A DNA stretch of 64,000 nt from Candidatus Bipolaricaulota bacterium (GTDB lineage: Bacteria; Bipolaricaulota; Bipolaricaulia; RBG-16-55-9; DRXL01): positions 1 through 64,000 of the forward strand of contig CALLJK010000013.1 of NCBI GenBank assembly GCA_938091745.1, given 5' to 3'. The first letter of the stretch is position 1, and every line of letters starts with the position of its first letter. Below, piece after piece: positions 55,521 through 64,000 of the stretch. The position numbers were made by a program, and so were the translations under genes. A model generated the notes under the pieces. It did not search any database. It saw only the letters and a list, made by a program, of their open reading frames with translations, and was not told the DNA's origin.

Positions 55521-56330
55521 ATGAAGAAGATCGCGTTGGTGCTCAGCAGTGGCGGCCCGCGCGGTGCTGCCTATATTGGCATACTCAAAGTGCTCGAAGA
55601 GCATAAAGTCCCTATTTCTCTTGTGGTAGGCAGCTCCATCGGCGCGATGATCGGCGGGGCCTACGCTGCAGGAGTCAGCGTTGCCCAACTCGAACGAGAA
55701 TGGCTCAAGATAGATTTTTGGCGCATCGCCAAGAGCCTGCAGCCCACTCTGCCCATTCACGGCTGGTCGAGCGGCTCCGCTGTTGAGCGCTTTCTCAAAG
55801 AAATTCTTGGCGGCGACCGACGCATCGAAGAGCTGCCCATCCCGTTCGTCGCCGTCGCCACGGACTTAGATACGGGCGAGCGCGTCTTGCTCCAAGAAGG
55901 TTCTCTGATCGAAGCTATTCGCGCGAGCTTTTCGATCCCCGGGCTCTTTGTGCCTGTGGAGCGCGCCGGAAAGCACTTAGCCGATGGAGGCTTGGTCAGC
56001 CCGTTGCCCGTAGACGTAGCACGCCAGTTCGGAGCCGAGGCGGTCATCGCTGCGGACGTCAATCTGGGATCGAAGCGCTATCGAATGACCCACCCGCCTC
56101 AGAAAGCTCCCGGGCTCTTTGAGTCTTTAGATCTGTCTATCTCGATCTTCGTGTGGCGCCTGACGGAGCTGACACTCGCGCTCACTCCCCCTGATGTCCT
56201 CATTACTCCTGATATGCCTGATGACTCTCTTGTAGGGAATCTCAGCTATCATCGCGCGGAGGAGCGGATCGCCCTAGGGGAGGCCGCCGCGCGGGAGAAG
56301 CTCCCAGAGATCCAAAAATTGCTCACTTGA
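55521..56330 (+). CDS. Patatin-like phospholipase
   Basis: VLSSGGPRGAAYIGILKVLEEHKV, GSSIGAMIGG (GxSxG), DGGLVSPLPVDVAR. Confidence 0.93.
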   Translation: MKKIALVLSSGGPRGAAYIGILKVLEEHKVPISLVVGSSIGAMIGGAYAAGVSVAQLEREWLKIDFWRIAKSLQPTLPIHGWSSGSAVERFLKEILGGDRRIEELPIPFVAVATDLDTGERVLLQEGSLIEAIRASFSIPGLFVPVERAGKHLADGGLVSPLPVDVARQFGAEAVIAADVNLGSKRYRMTHPPQKAPGLFESLDLSISIFVWRLTELTLALTPPDVLITPDMPDDSLVGNLSYHRAEERIALGEAAAREKLPEIQKLLT

Positions 56331-56355
56331 CAACGCCCCCATAGTATGCTATACT
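56327..56355 (+). promoter_or_regulatory. Promoter TTGACA-N17-TATACT for the TetR operon
   Basis: Near-consensus, predicted +1 falls at the palindrome. Confidence 0.6.
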
Positions 56356-56358
56356 TTT

Positions 56359-56382
56359 ACTAGACTGACATGTCAGTCTAGT
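56359..56382. promoter_or_regulatory. Perfect 24-bp palindromic operator ACTAGACTGACATGTCAGTCTAGT
   Basis: Exact self-complementary 24-mer between -10 and TetR ATG (56384). Confidence 0.85.
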
Positions 56383-56383
56383 T

Positions 56384-57007
56384 ATGGCCAGAATAGTGCT
56401 CGATAAAGAGACACGACGACAACAATTGCTCGATGCGGCGATCAAAGTCTTTGCCCGCAAGGGATACGTAGAGACGTCGATTGACGATATTATCACGGAA
56501 GCCGAGGTCGCCCGCGGCACGTTCTACCTCTACTTTCCCGGAAAGAAAGAGATCTTCCTCGCGATCATTGATCATTACTTTGAACTGCTCACAGATTTAG
56601 TGAATCGTCTGATGGATGAGGAGTGGCCAGCGCATCTGGATCGTGCCCGCTTCCGCGAGCACGTGCTCACGTGGCTGCGCTTCTTCGCGCACCATCGGGA
56701 TTTAGCCAAAGTGATCTACCGTGAGGCAACGTCGATTGACCCACAGCTTGAAGCCCGGTGGAACCGGCTGAGAGAGACAATGAAAGACTTTCTGAGTGAG
56801 AGAATGCACGTCTTGCAAGAAGACGGCCAGGTGAGAAGGGCACTCGACCCCTACGCCTGGGCGCTCTTTATGGAAGGGATCTTCCACGCTGTGATCTGTA
56901 ACTATATCTTGCAATCAGATCAGCCCAATCTGGACTGGCTGGCCGATCAGTGGGTCGACTTTGTGCTGTGGGGGATCACCCCTAGGGAGGGAGACGCATT
57001 ATGCTGA
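56384..57007 (+). CDS. TetR/AcrR-family transcriptional regulator
   Basis: RQQLLDAAIKVFARKGYVETSIDDIITEAEVARGTFYLYFPGKKEIF. Confidence 0.95.
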   Translation: MARIVLDKETRRQQLLDAAIKVFARKGYVETSIDDIITEAEVARGTFYLYFPGKKEIFLAIIDHYFELLTDLVNRLMDEEWPAHLDRARFREHVLTWLRFFAHHRDLAKVIYREATSIDPQLEARWNRLRETMKDFLSERMHVLQEDGQVRRALDPYAWALFMEGIFHAVICNYILQSDQPNLDWLADQWVDFVLWGITPREGDALC

Positions 57008-57483
57008 AGCGACTAGGGCTTCTCACTCTTGTAGCACTCGGGTTGTTCGTCAACGAGGGCAGCGCGCAGTCGTCGAAGGTCGATTTGCTCCTCGTGGACG
57101 AGACCCAGACATTGCAAGCGTCCCTGATGGTGCAGATCTACGCGCGAGCTTTGCAAGAGTCTGGGCTGTTCAATTTCGACGCGAAGATCGTGCGAGTAGA
57201 GTCGAGCTATGACGACCCGCTGGGCGTGAACCCTACAGATAAAAAATACGAACTGATCGTGATCGTCCCAAGGGGGATCGAAGATGGCTCAGTGCTCTCT
57301 ATCTGGCTGATCACTAAGCCCCTCGGGCCGCAGACGCGCCCGGAGTTACTAAATGCCCTAGGACTGATTCGCCAGCGCGTTGAGCAGGGCTCTGCAGGGC
57401 TCTTCAAAGCTTTGACCGTGATGGACGACGCTGCTCTGGGGATCTTTTCGAGTGTCTTTGAGAGACACGGATGGCTGAAATGA
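57001..57483 (+). CDS. Hypothetical secreted protein (exporter operon)
   Basis: Signal peptide MLKRLGLLTLVALGLFVNEGSAQ; overlaps both neighbours. Confidence 0.65.
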   Translation: MLKRLGLLTLVALGLFVNEGSAQSSKVDLLLVDETQTLQASLMVQIYARALQESGLFNFDAKIVRVESSYDDPLGVNPTDKKYELIVIVPRGIEDGSVLSIWLITKPLGPQTRPELLNALGLIRQRVEQGSAGLFKALTVMDDAALGIFSSVFERHGWLK

Positions 57484-59816
57484 AGAGAATCTTCGCGCAG
57501 AAGATCATAGATCATCCCTGGTGGGTGATCGGCGCTATTCTGCTAATCACAGTGTTCTTTGCCAGTGCCATCCCTAAGATTCGCTTCGAGCAAGACTTTG
57601 AAGCGTTCCTCCCTCAGGACGATCCTGCGACGATTGCGCTCCATCGTGCCGAAGAGCGCTATGGCGACCAGAAGCTCTTCATGGTCGCCGTCGAGACTGA
57701 CGACACGATCTTCAAGCCCGAAACGCTCAAAAAACTTAAAGAGATGGAAGAGCTCTTTGAGCAGATCCCCGAAGTCGACGAAGTCCGCGGGCCGACAAAC
57801 TCCCAAGTCATCTACGGAACTGAGACGGCGATCACCGTTGCTGAAGCATTACCCGAAATCCCAGAGACTCCCGAGGAGCTCGAGGAGTACAAGGAGCGCG
57901 TCTTGGGGGATCGGCTGTTGCGCGGCTTCGTCGTCTCCGAAGACGGCAAGGCCGCGGGCATTCTCATTCGTCTGAAGACCGGCGAGGAGGAGACCGTCGG
58001 CGTCGTCAATAGCGTTTTAGAGATCGCCGAGCGCTATCAAGGGCCAGAGCGCATCTACGTCGGAGGGATGCCCAGGCTCAATCAGTTCATCGCGGAGAGC
58101 ATGCGCAAAGATCTAAGCGTGCTCTTCCCCGTGATGATTTTGGTCATCGTTATCGTTCTTTATTTGAGTTTTGACAGCCTGCGTGGAGTAGTCCTTCCCT
58201 TGCTGACCGTTGTGCTGAGCGCGATCTGGGAGATGGGCACGATGGGCTGGCTTGGCGTGCCGTTCACGCCCTTCTCGTTCGTCGCACCCATCGTCTTGAT
58301 GGCTGTGGGCACTGCGTATGGGATTCATATTCTCAATAGATACTATGAAGAAGCCCACAAAGACGGACGCTCCCGAAGGGAGGTTCTCGTCGAGACCGTC
58401 ACGGCGATGCTCTCGCCCACGGCGATGGCCGCTCTCACGACTGTTGCGGGCTTTTTTGCGCTGCTCAGCTCGACGCTGTGGCCACAGAGGGATTTTGGCG
58501 TCTACACTGGCATCGGCGTGATCTACGCGGCGCTCTTAGCCCTCACGCTCATCCCAGCGATCTTGGCGCTCTTGCCCTTGCCGAAGCGCGAGCGTCAGAG
58601 TCTCTTCGCACGCTGGCTGCAAGGGCGTGCGGGACTAGGAGGCTTAGCGCGCTTGATTGAGCGCACAGCGATTATTATTCTGATTGGGGCAGGAGCGATA
58701 GCCGTTGTTTGGGCGGTAGGTATCCCGAGACTGAGAATCGAGACGTCTGCCAAAGATTTTTTGGGCAAGGGCCATCCCGTCGTTGAAGCTCTTGACGTCT
58801 TGGAGCGTCATTTTGGGGGGAGCCTGCAGACGGGCATCGAGATCGATCTGGGGGTGCGCGACGGCCTCAAAGAGCCTGAAGTCCTAAAGAAGATCGTCGC
58901 GTTGCAAGAGTTCTTAGAGACGCTCCCCGCCGTGCGCCGCACTACGTCCATCACAAATTTGGTGCGCGAGCTCAATCAGAAATTCCACGCGGACGACCCT
59001 AACTATTACGTCATTCCCGACGACCGCAAGCTCATTTCACAGTTATTGTTGCTGTTCACGTTCCAAGGGGGCAGCCTCGGCCAGATGGCCCTGACAGACT
59101 TCTCTGCCGGAGAAGTGATCGTCTCCATGGAGTGGGTCAGCAGCACCCAGATGGCCAAGCTCGTTGAGGAGATTCAGAAATATCTCGATCAACACTTTGC
59201 CCCGACAGCCACGGCTTCAGCGGTCTTGACCAGCGATGGCTCGCTCCTTCAAATCAAAACCGAACAAGTGGGAACTATGCCGATCTACGCACGCTTGATG
59301 CAACAGATCCGCACCAGCCAGATCTGGAGCTTGCTCACAAGCGTCGGCTCAAGCTGGGTGATCGTCTCGCTCTTGATGGGCTCATTGGTTGCGGGAGCGC
59401 TCTGCATCGTGCCCCTCGTGCTGACTATTCTGACGGAGTTTGGCTTGATGGCGTATCTGAATCTGCCCTTGGATATGAGCACAATGATGATCGGCTCGAT
59501 TGCGATCGGAATCGGGATAGACTACGCGATCCACTTTGTCGAGCGATACCGTCTGGAGTTCGCTCGCGACAGAGATGCGCGGCGCGCCTTGGAGCAGACG
59601 TTCACCCACACCGGTGCTGGAATCAGTTATAACGCCCTGGCGCTCACGCTAGGATTTGGCGTACTCTGGATCTCGACGTTCAAAGGACTGAATACGTTTG
59701 GATCGCTCGTCGCCCTGACGATGGTCGTGAGCGCTACAAGTGCGTTCACGGTCATCCCAGCGATACTCTTACTGTGGAAGCCGAAATTTCTCATGAAACA
59801 CGCACACGCATACTAA
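57480..59816 (+). CDS. MMPL/HAE3-family RND exporter
   Basis: 12-TM duplicated architecture; FEQDFEAFLPQDDPA; SSD-like TM blocks in two halves (GIGVIYAALLALTLIPAILALLPLP; IAIGIGIDYAIHFVERYR). Confidence 0.93.
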   Translation: MKRIFAQKIIDHPWWVIGAILLITVFFASAIPKIRFEQDFEAFLPQDDPATIALHRAEERYGDQKLFMVAVETDDTIFKPETLKKLKEMEELFEQIPEVDEVRGPTNSQVIYGTETAITVAEALPEIPETPEELEEYKERVLGDRLLRGFVVSEDGKAAGILIRLKTGEEETVGVVNSVLEIAERYQGPERIYVGGMPRLNQFIAESMRKDLSVLFPVMILVIVIVLYLSFDSLRGVVLPLLTVVLSAIWEMGTMGWLGVPFTPFSFVAPIVLMAVGTAYGIHILNRYYEEAHKDGRSRREVLVETVTAMLSPTAMAALTTVAGFFALLSSTLWPQRDFGVYTGIGVIYAALLALTLIPAILALLPLPKRERQSLFARWLQGRAGLGGLARLIERTAIIILIGAGAIAVVWAVGIPRLRIETSAKDFLGKGHPVVEALDVLERHFGGSLQTGIEIDLGVRDGLKEPEVLKKIVALQEFLETLPAVRRTTSITNLVRELNQKFHADDPNYYVIPDDRKLISQLLLLFTFQGGSLGQMALTDFSAGEVIVSMEWVSSTQMAKLVEEIQKYLDQHFAPTATASAVLTSDGSLLQIKTEQVGTMPIYARLMQQIRTSQIWSLLTSVGSSWVIVSLLMGSLVAGALCIVPLVLTILTEFGLMAYLNLPLDMSTMMIGSIAIGIGIDYAIHFVERYRLEFARDRDARRALEQTFTHTGAGISYNALALTLGFGVLWISTFKGLNTFGSLVALTMVVSATSAFTVIPAILLLWKPKFLMKHAHAY

Positions 59817-59828
59817 AGGGAGGTCGCT

Positions 59829-60686
59829 ATGAAAGCTGTTGCAAAGTTTGCTGTGGTCGTCCTCGGGGTGGCGCTCCTTGCGGGAGCATGGTCTTCACAC
59901 GCGCAGCAGGCACTCACGGGGCCGCAAATTTTACAGAAAGTCGAAGAGAAGGGCGGCATAGGCGGCACCCAAGGGGAACTCATAAGCGACGTCAAGTTCG
60001 ACATCATTGGGAAAGATAAGAAGACGGCGACCAACGAATTTCGCTTCTTCTCCAAGCGCAAGCAGGGTGAGCCGGATCGGCTCTTGGTCGCGTTCGTCAA
60101 GCCCGACGACGTGCGCGGCACGCTCTTCTTGAGCATCAAGCCCCAGGGCAAGGACGCCGATCTCTGGCTTTATCTGCCCGCGTTGGGAGCCGTCAAACAG
60201 CTCGTTAACACCCAAGAGCGCAAGGGGAGCTTCGCTGGAAGCAATCTCTCGTTTGAAGATCTAGGGAGCGGCTTCAAGTACAGCGAGAGCTACACCGCTG
60301 ACGAGAAGGTCACCGAAGAGAAGATCAAAGTCGGAGACAAAGAGTACGCGACGTATGTGCTGACGCTGCGCGTGAAGAAAGAGAAAGAGAAGACCGAGGA
60401 CTATCCGCTGCGCAAGATGTGGGTAGAGAAGACAGAGTTTGTCGTGCTCAAGGGCGAAGGGTATAATAAGACAAACAAGCTGGAGACTGTCTTTGAAGCC
60501 TTAGCGTTGGGGAAGTTTGAGGGCGACACCGTGCCCGAGAAAGTTTTGATCAAGAACGTGCTGGATAACAGCCAGACGACGATCAGTTTCTTGACGCGCA
60601 AGCGCCCTGCCCAGCCGTTGCCGGAGAACCTCTTTGACCCGAACAATCTGAAAAATTTAAAGATTGATGACCTCCTCAAGCTCTAG
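59829..60686 (+). CDS. Outer-membrane lipoprotein-sorting protein-like
   Basis: Signal peptide; VAFVKPDDVRGTLFLSIKPQGKDADLWLYLPALGAVKQLVN...RKGSFAGSNLSFEDLG. Confidence 0.9.
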   Translation: MKAVAKFAVVVLGVALLAGAWSSHAQQALTGPQILQKVEEKGGIGGTQGELISDVKFDIIGKDKKTATNEFRFFSKRKQGEPDRLLVAFVKPDDVRGTLFLSIKPQGKDADLWLYLPALGAVKQLVNTQERKGSFAGSNLSFEDLGSGFKYSESYTADEKVTEEKIKVGDKEYATYVLTLRVKKEKEKTEDYPLRKMWVEKTEFVVLKGEGYNKTNKLETVFEALALGKFEGDTVPEKVLIKNVLDNSQTTISFLTRKRPAQPLPENLFDPNNLKNLKIDDLLKL

Positions 60687-60690
60687 CCCG

Positions 60691-60722
60691 CGGGAACGCC
60701 ATTCCTGCCCGTGGCGTTCCCG
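60691..60722. terminator. Inverted repeat CGGGAACGCCA/TGGCGTTCCCG (11-bp arms), likely terminator hairpin
   Basis: Exact arms between convergent genes; no strong U-tract. Confidence 0.45.
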
Positions 60723-60773
60723 AGTGAGGAGCCCTCAGGGGGCGGGCCCCCTCCCCCGCCCCCTCCCCTCCCT

Positions 60774-61265
60774 TCACGAGAGCCCTTGGCGCAGCAAGAG
60801 GGAGAACGCCACAAGAAAACCGAACGCTATCAGCAATATCCAGCCAAACCCCAAAGACACCGTAAAGCTGAGCGCCCCTGCCCCCAAAGCCCCAGAGAGC
60901 AGCGCAATCGCGCCTAGACGCTTTAGATGCGCCCACACGATTGCATTCGGAGGATCTGAGAATAGCTCCAAGCGTCGCGCAAAGAGCTCTGTATCCCACG
61001 CGATTAAGCCGCTGAGGACGCTGCCGAACGCTGCCCAGCTATTCCAGAGCGTTGCAACCCCGCTGAGGGCTAAAAGCACGATAAAGCTTATGGAGGCTAC
61101 CCAAGCCCTGCGCCCATAGCTATTGACTATCGCGAGAACCCCAAAGATTGCAGCGAGCACTGCCCAAGGCCACTCCCCTCGCACACCCCATAACAGCGCT
61201 AAGATCCCGTGACTGATGCTCCATCCCGCCCGCGCTACTCCCCAGAGTATTCTTTGTGCTGGCAT
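60774..61265 (-). CDS. Hypothetical membrane protein
   Basis: Several hydrophobic segments; start MPAQRILWGVARAG; next to DUF58 gene. Confidence 0.55.
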   Translation of the reverse strand: MPAQRILWGVARAGWSISHGILALLWGVRGEWPWAVLAAIFGVLAIVNSYGRRAWVASISFIVLLALSGVATLWNSWAAFGSVLSGLIAWDTELFARRLELFSDPPNAIVWAHLKRLGAIALLSGALGAGALSFTVSLGFGWILLIAFGFLVAFSLLLRQGLS

Positions 61266-61267
61266 TC

Positions 61268-62635
61268 TCAAAGTACCCCGCGACGGACAAGCGCGGCACG
61301 CCAGGCTGTTCGCCCTAGCTCGCCGCGCACAACACTCGCTAACGGTTTGGTAACGTCCCAATCAACAACACGAATCCCCGCGCGCCGCAATTGGGTGAGT
61401 ACCCCCTGTCGCCGGAGATACTCCAAGCGCAGCGCAAGCTCTACTTCTGGTGTGCGGGCCAGAGATGCGCTCTCAAACAGAATGGGATTGGGCACGATAC
61501 AAAGCACCTCATAGCGCAATCGCAAATCAATGATCGTCTTGACGTCAGACTCTAAGATCGGCCCCACGAAGACAAGCTGCGATCCCGCTGGCAGCAGCCG
61601 TGTCGGCAAGTTCTCTAAATCTTCGAAGACGGCTTTGTCTCCCTTCTCCGCTGACGCGATAGCCCGCAGAAGCTTCTCGCGCTGCCAACGGCCAAAACCT
61701 GGCCAGGTCCAATCTAAGTATCTCCCATAGATGAGCAGCCCGACTCTGTTCCCTTGAGCCGTGAAATAATGAGCTAATGAGAGCGCTGCGCGCACACTAT
61801 GCTCAAAGAGCGAGAAGACCTCTCCCCCAGCCCCTCCCCGGCGCGGGGAGGGGAGCTCCCCCTTCCCTTTAGGGAAGGGGAAAAGGGGGTTAGGTCGCAC
61901 CACGTCACTGCGCTCGCGAGCATCTAAGAGAATAATCACATCGGCAACGCGCTCCTGCTCGAACTCGTTGACAATAAGCCGATCTTTTCTTGCTGTTGCT
62001 TTCCAATTGATATAGCGTCGCTCGTCGCCGGGGTAGTATTCTCTCACCCCGAAGAATTCTATCCCGGTGCCGCCCAGACGCGCTTTCACTTGTCCAGAGA
62101 AGATACGCGTCCGCCGCGGACGAATGAGAATCTCCTCAAGCCGTTCAAACGTCGGGACGATCAGGAGTTCGCTCACACAGGGAAGTTTTCTCCTCTCGAC
62201 AAACAGCCCCAAAGTGTCCGTGATCGTGACTGAGAGATCTTCCCAGCGTGCGAGGCCACGCACGCCCGTCACTGTGTATTCAAGAGAAGTCTTCCCTCCA
62301 GCGGGGAGCGCTTCGAGCCTTGTGGGGCTGTGCTGGCGCAGCTCAAGAGGCGCGGGAACGCCATCGGCCAATTCGACGAGTTCGAGCTTTGGCCCAAGAT
62401 TCTCGATCTCGACGCGCACCGTGACAAGCTCCTCGCTCAAAACGCGCTGTTCGCTCAAGCTCCGCTGGGCCTTCAGCTCAATCTGAGCAGGGAGAGCGAA
62501 GTAAAACCCAACAGCGAGATAGCAGACCAAGGGCAGGGCTAATACTAAGAGCTCCCCTTGGCGCAGGATCTCGCCGATCAAGATCAAAGCGAATGCAGCA
62601 CTTCCTAAGAAAGCCCAGCGATGCTGGCCAAGCAT
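61268..62635 (-). CDS. DUF58 domain-containing protein with in-frame repeat insertion
   Basis: FFGVREYYPGDERRYINWKATARKDRLIVNEFEQERVADVIILLDARE; insertion NPLFPFPKGKGELPSPRRGGAGGEV. Confidence 0.9.
   Translation of the reverse strand: MLGQHRWAFLGSAAFALILIGEILRQGELLVLALPLVCYLAVGFYFALPAQIELKAQRSLSEQRVLSEELVTVRVEIENLGPKLELVELADGVPAPLELRQHSPTRLEALPAGGKTSLEYTVTGVRGLARWEDLSVTITDTLGLFVERRKLPCVSELLIVPTFERLEEILIRPRRTRIFSGQVKARLGGTGIEFFGVREYYPGDERRYINWKATARKDRLIVNEFEQERVADVIILLDARERSDVVRPNPLFPFPKGKGELPSPRRGGAGGEVFSLFEHSVRAALSLAHYFTAQGNRVGLLIYGRYLDWTWPGFGRWQREKLLRAIASAEKGDKAVFEDLENLPTRLLPAGSQLVFVGPILESDVKTIIDLRLRYEVLCIVPNPILFESASLARTPEVELALRLEYLRRQGVLTQLRRAGIRVVDWDVTKPLASVVRGELGRTAWRAALVRRGVL
61817..61895. 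repeat. Interspersed palindromic element copy 4 (inside DUF58 gene, opposite orientation)
   Basis: GACCTCTCCCCCAGCCCCTCCCCGGCGCGGGGAGGGGAGCTCCCCCTTCCCTTTAGGGAAGGGGAAAAGGGGGTTAGGTC. Confidence 0.85.
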
Positions 62636-63018
62636 TATCTTCTGAAAGTACCCCCGATAGGCAAAGAGCGAATGCGCACCCGAGTCTCTTCTAACACCAC
62701 GACACTTCCCTGTTCTAGAGCTTCCTTGATATTTGGTAAGTTCGCCTGCAGCAGAGCCACTTGAGCCTCTGGGCGACGCTGCGAGACCCGGCGAAAGAGA
62801 ATAATCAAGGGCTTGCGTTCCCTACGTAAAGCCAAGAGTGTGCCAAAGTCGGTATCAGCAGAGATTAGCACACGATCTTCTTGCGCAGCTAGCTCGAAGA
62901 TGACTTCATCAGGGGCACTTTGAAGTCCGTAATCCCGCACATGGACTGCCTCATGCCCGGCATGCCGCAGGCTCTCGGCTACAAGCGGCGAGAGGGCATT
63001 GTCCACAAGAAACCTCAT
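62635..63018 (-). CDS. DUF5615-like PIN-like protein (putative toxin)
   Basis: [65 protein letters not shown]. Confidence 0.9.
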   Translation of the reverse strand: MRFLVDNALSPLVAESLRHAGHEAVHVRDYGLQSAPDEVIFELAAQEDRVLISADTDFGTLLALRRERKPLIILFRRVSQRRPEAQVALLQANLPNIKEALEQGSVVVLEETRVRIRSLPIGGTFRR

Positions 63019-63245
63019 GGGATTGTAACGAGTGGTAATTCCCGCTCCTGCATAGCTTCAGCAGCATACCGCAAGGCTTCGCGAATGTCTTCCGGTTCTA
63101 GGTCGGGATAGGCGCGCAGTATCTCTTCGTCACTCATCCCATCGGCCACCATTGCCACGACCGTCGCTACAGGGATACGCAAGCCTCGCAAGCATGGGAC
63201 GCCCCCCATCTGATTTGGATCCACAGTGATTCGCTGAAATTTCAT
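63015..63245 (-). CDS. DUF433 domain protein (putative antitoxin)
   Basis: [59 protein letters not shown]. Confidence 0.92.
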   Translation of the reverse strand: MKFQRITVDPNQMGGVPCLRGLRIPVATVVAMVADGMSDEEILRAYPDLEPEDIREALRYAAEAMQERELPLVTIP

Positions 63246-63293
63246 AATTTCTCACTCTTGCTTCATTATAGTATCAGGTCCGCTGACTGACAA

Positions 63294-64000
63294 TTACTCC
63301 ACCTTTGGCACAGGAACACGCCCTAAGATCTCCGAGACAATATCGCGCTCAGAGAGCTTCTTCATCCAGAGTTCGGGCTGCAAGATCAGTCTATGAGCGA
63401 GCGCTGCATGAGCAACAGATTTGACGTCATCAGGGATGACGTAGTCGCGTCCTTCGAGCGCCGCTCGCGCCCGCGATAACTTTAACAGCGCCAACGATCC
63501 GCGCGGGCTGGCCCCAACTAGGACCCTCCCATCAGCGCGCGTTTCCTGAACGATCTCAACAATATATCTCTCGATATCTGGGTGCACGAAGACCATCTCT
63601 AAAGCTTGGCGCATGGCGAGCAGCTCATGAGCATCCACGAGCTTTTGGAGCTCCGGTTCGTCATGGCCGCGCTCGCGCCGCCTGCGCAAGATCTCTTGCT
63701 CGTGTTCAACCGAGGGATACCCCAGCGATAAGCGCACCATAAATCTGTCGAGTTGGGCTTCCGGCAGTGGAAACGTCCCCTCAAACTCGATGGGGTTCTG
63801 CGTGGCCATGACAATGAACGGCTGCGGCAACGGAAGTGTCTGCCCTTCAAGGGTCACTTGAAATTCCTGCATGGCTTCAAGGAGAGCAGCTTGAGTCTTG
63901 GGAGAAGCCCGGTTGATCTCATCAGCTAAGATGAGATTGGCGAAGATCGGCCCTGGGCGCAACTCAAAGCGTCCACTGTGACGCTCGTAGATATACGTCC
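63294..64000 (-). CDS. MoxR-family AAA ATPase, partial (runs off window end)
   Basis: GPIFANLILADEINRASPKTQAALLEAMQEFQVTLEGQTLPLPQPFIVMATQNPIEFEGTFPLPEAQLDRFMVR; frame open to 64000. Confidence 0.93.
   Translation of the reverse strand, partial: TYIYERHSGRFELRPGPIFANLILADEINRASPKTQAALLEAMQEFQVTLEGQTLPLPQPFIVMATQNPIEFEGTFPLPEAQLDRFMVRLSLGYPSVEHEQEILRRRRERGHDEPELQKLVDAHELLAMRQALEMVFVHPDIERYIVEIVQETRADGRVLVGASPRGSLALLKLSRARAALEGRDYVIPDDVKSVAHAALAHRLILQPELWMKKLSERDIVSEILGRVPVPKVE

Noticed and set aside
60735-60775. C-rich tract (GGGGGCGGGCCCCCTCCCCCGCCCCCTCCCC) as a G-quadruplex or regulatory element
   Set aside because: Could be, but it lies in a short spacer between convergent genes next to a hairpin; no specific support beyond composition.

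Overview
64 kb bacterial contig, moderately high GC and densely coding, from a Gram-negative-type (outer-membrane) lineage I cannot place with confidence. I found about 60 supportable CDSs, one tRNA-Leu(CAA) and one GEMM/c-di-GMP-I-like riboswitch. No rRNA operon, CRISPR array, prophage or intact transposase was seen. Housekeeping blocks: comF-like/dprA/recQ, nadK, rsmA, ahcY, rpsI-rpmE, metB/cysK-like, hisS and plsX-fabD-fabG-acpP. There are also two-component systems, ABC transporters and an HAE3/MMPL exporter operon. Most notable: (1) an ABC ATPase whose nucleotide-binding domain is split by a TM2-like transmembrane insertion; (2) a GEMM riboswitch ahead of a stub Crp/Fnr ORF and an M1-type peptidase with a probable outer-membrane beta-barrel tail; (3) a RecQ with a C-terminal HEAT-repeat tail, followed by a Vsr/DUF559-type nuclease; (4) an interspersed palindromic element (4 copies), two copies inserted in frame inside protein genes (RsmA and a DUF58 protein); (5) many intact and decaying toxin-antitoxin-like modules, some inside otherwise conserved housekeeping clusters, including a mazF whose canonical C-terminus needs a -1 frameshift at an A5 run. 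All calls come from reading the sequence and supplied translations; no database search was run.
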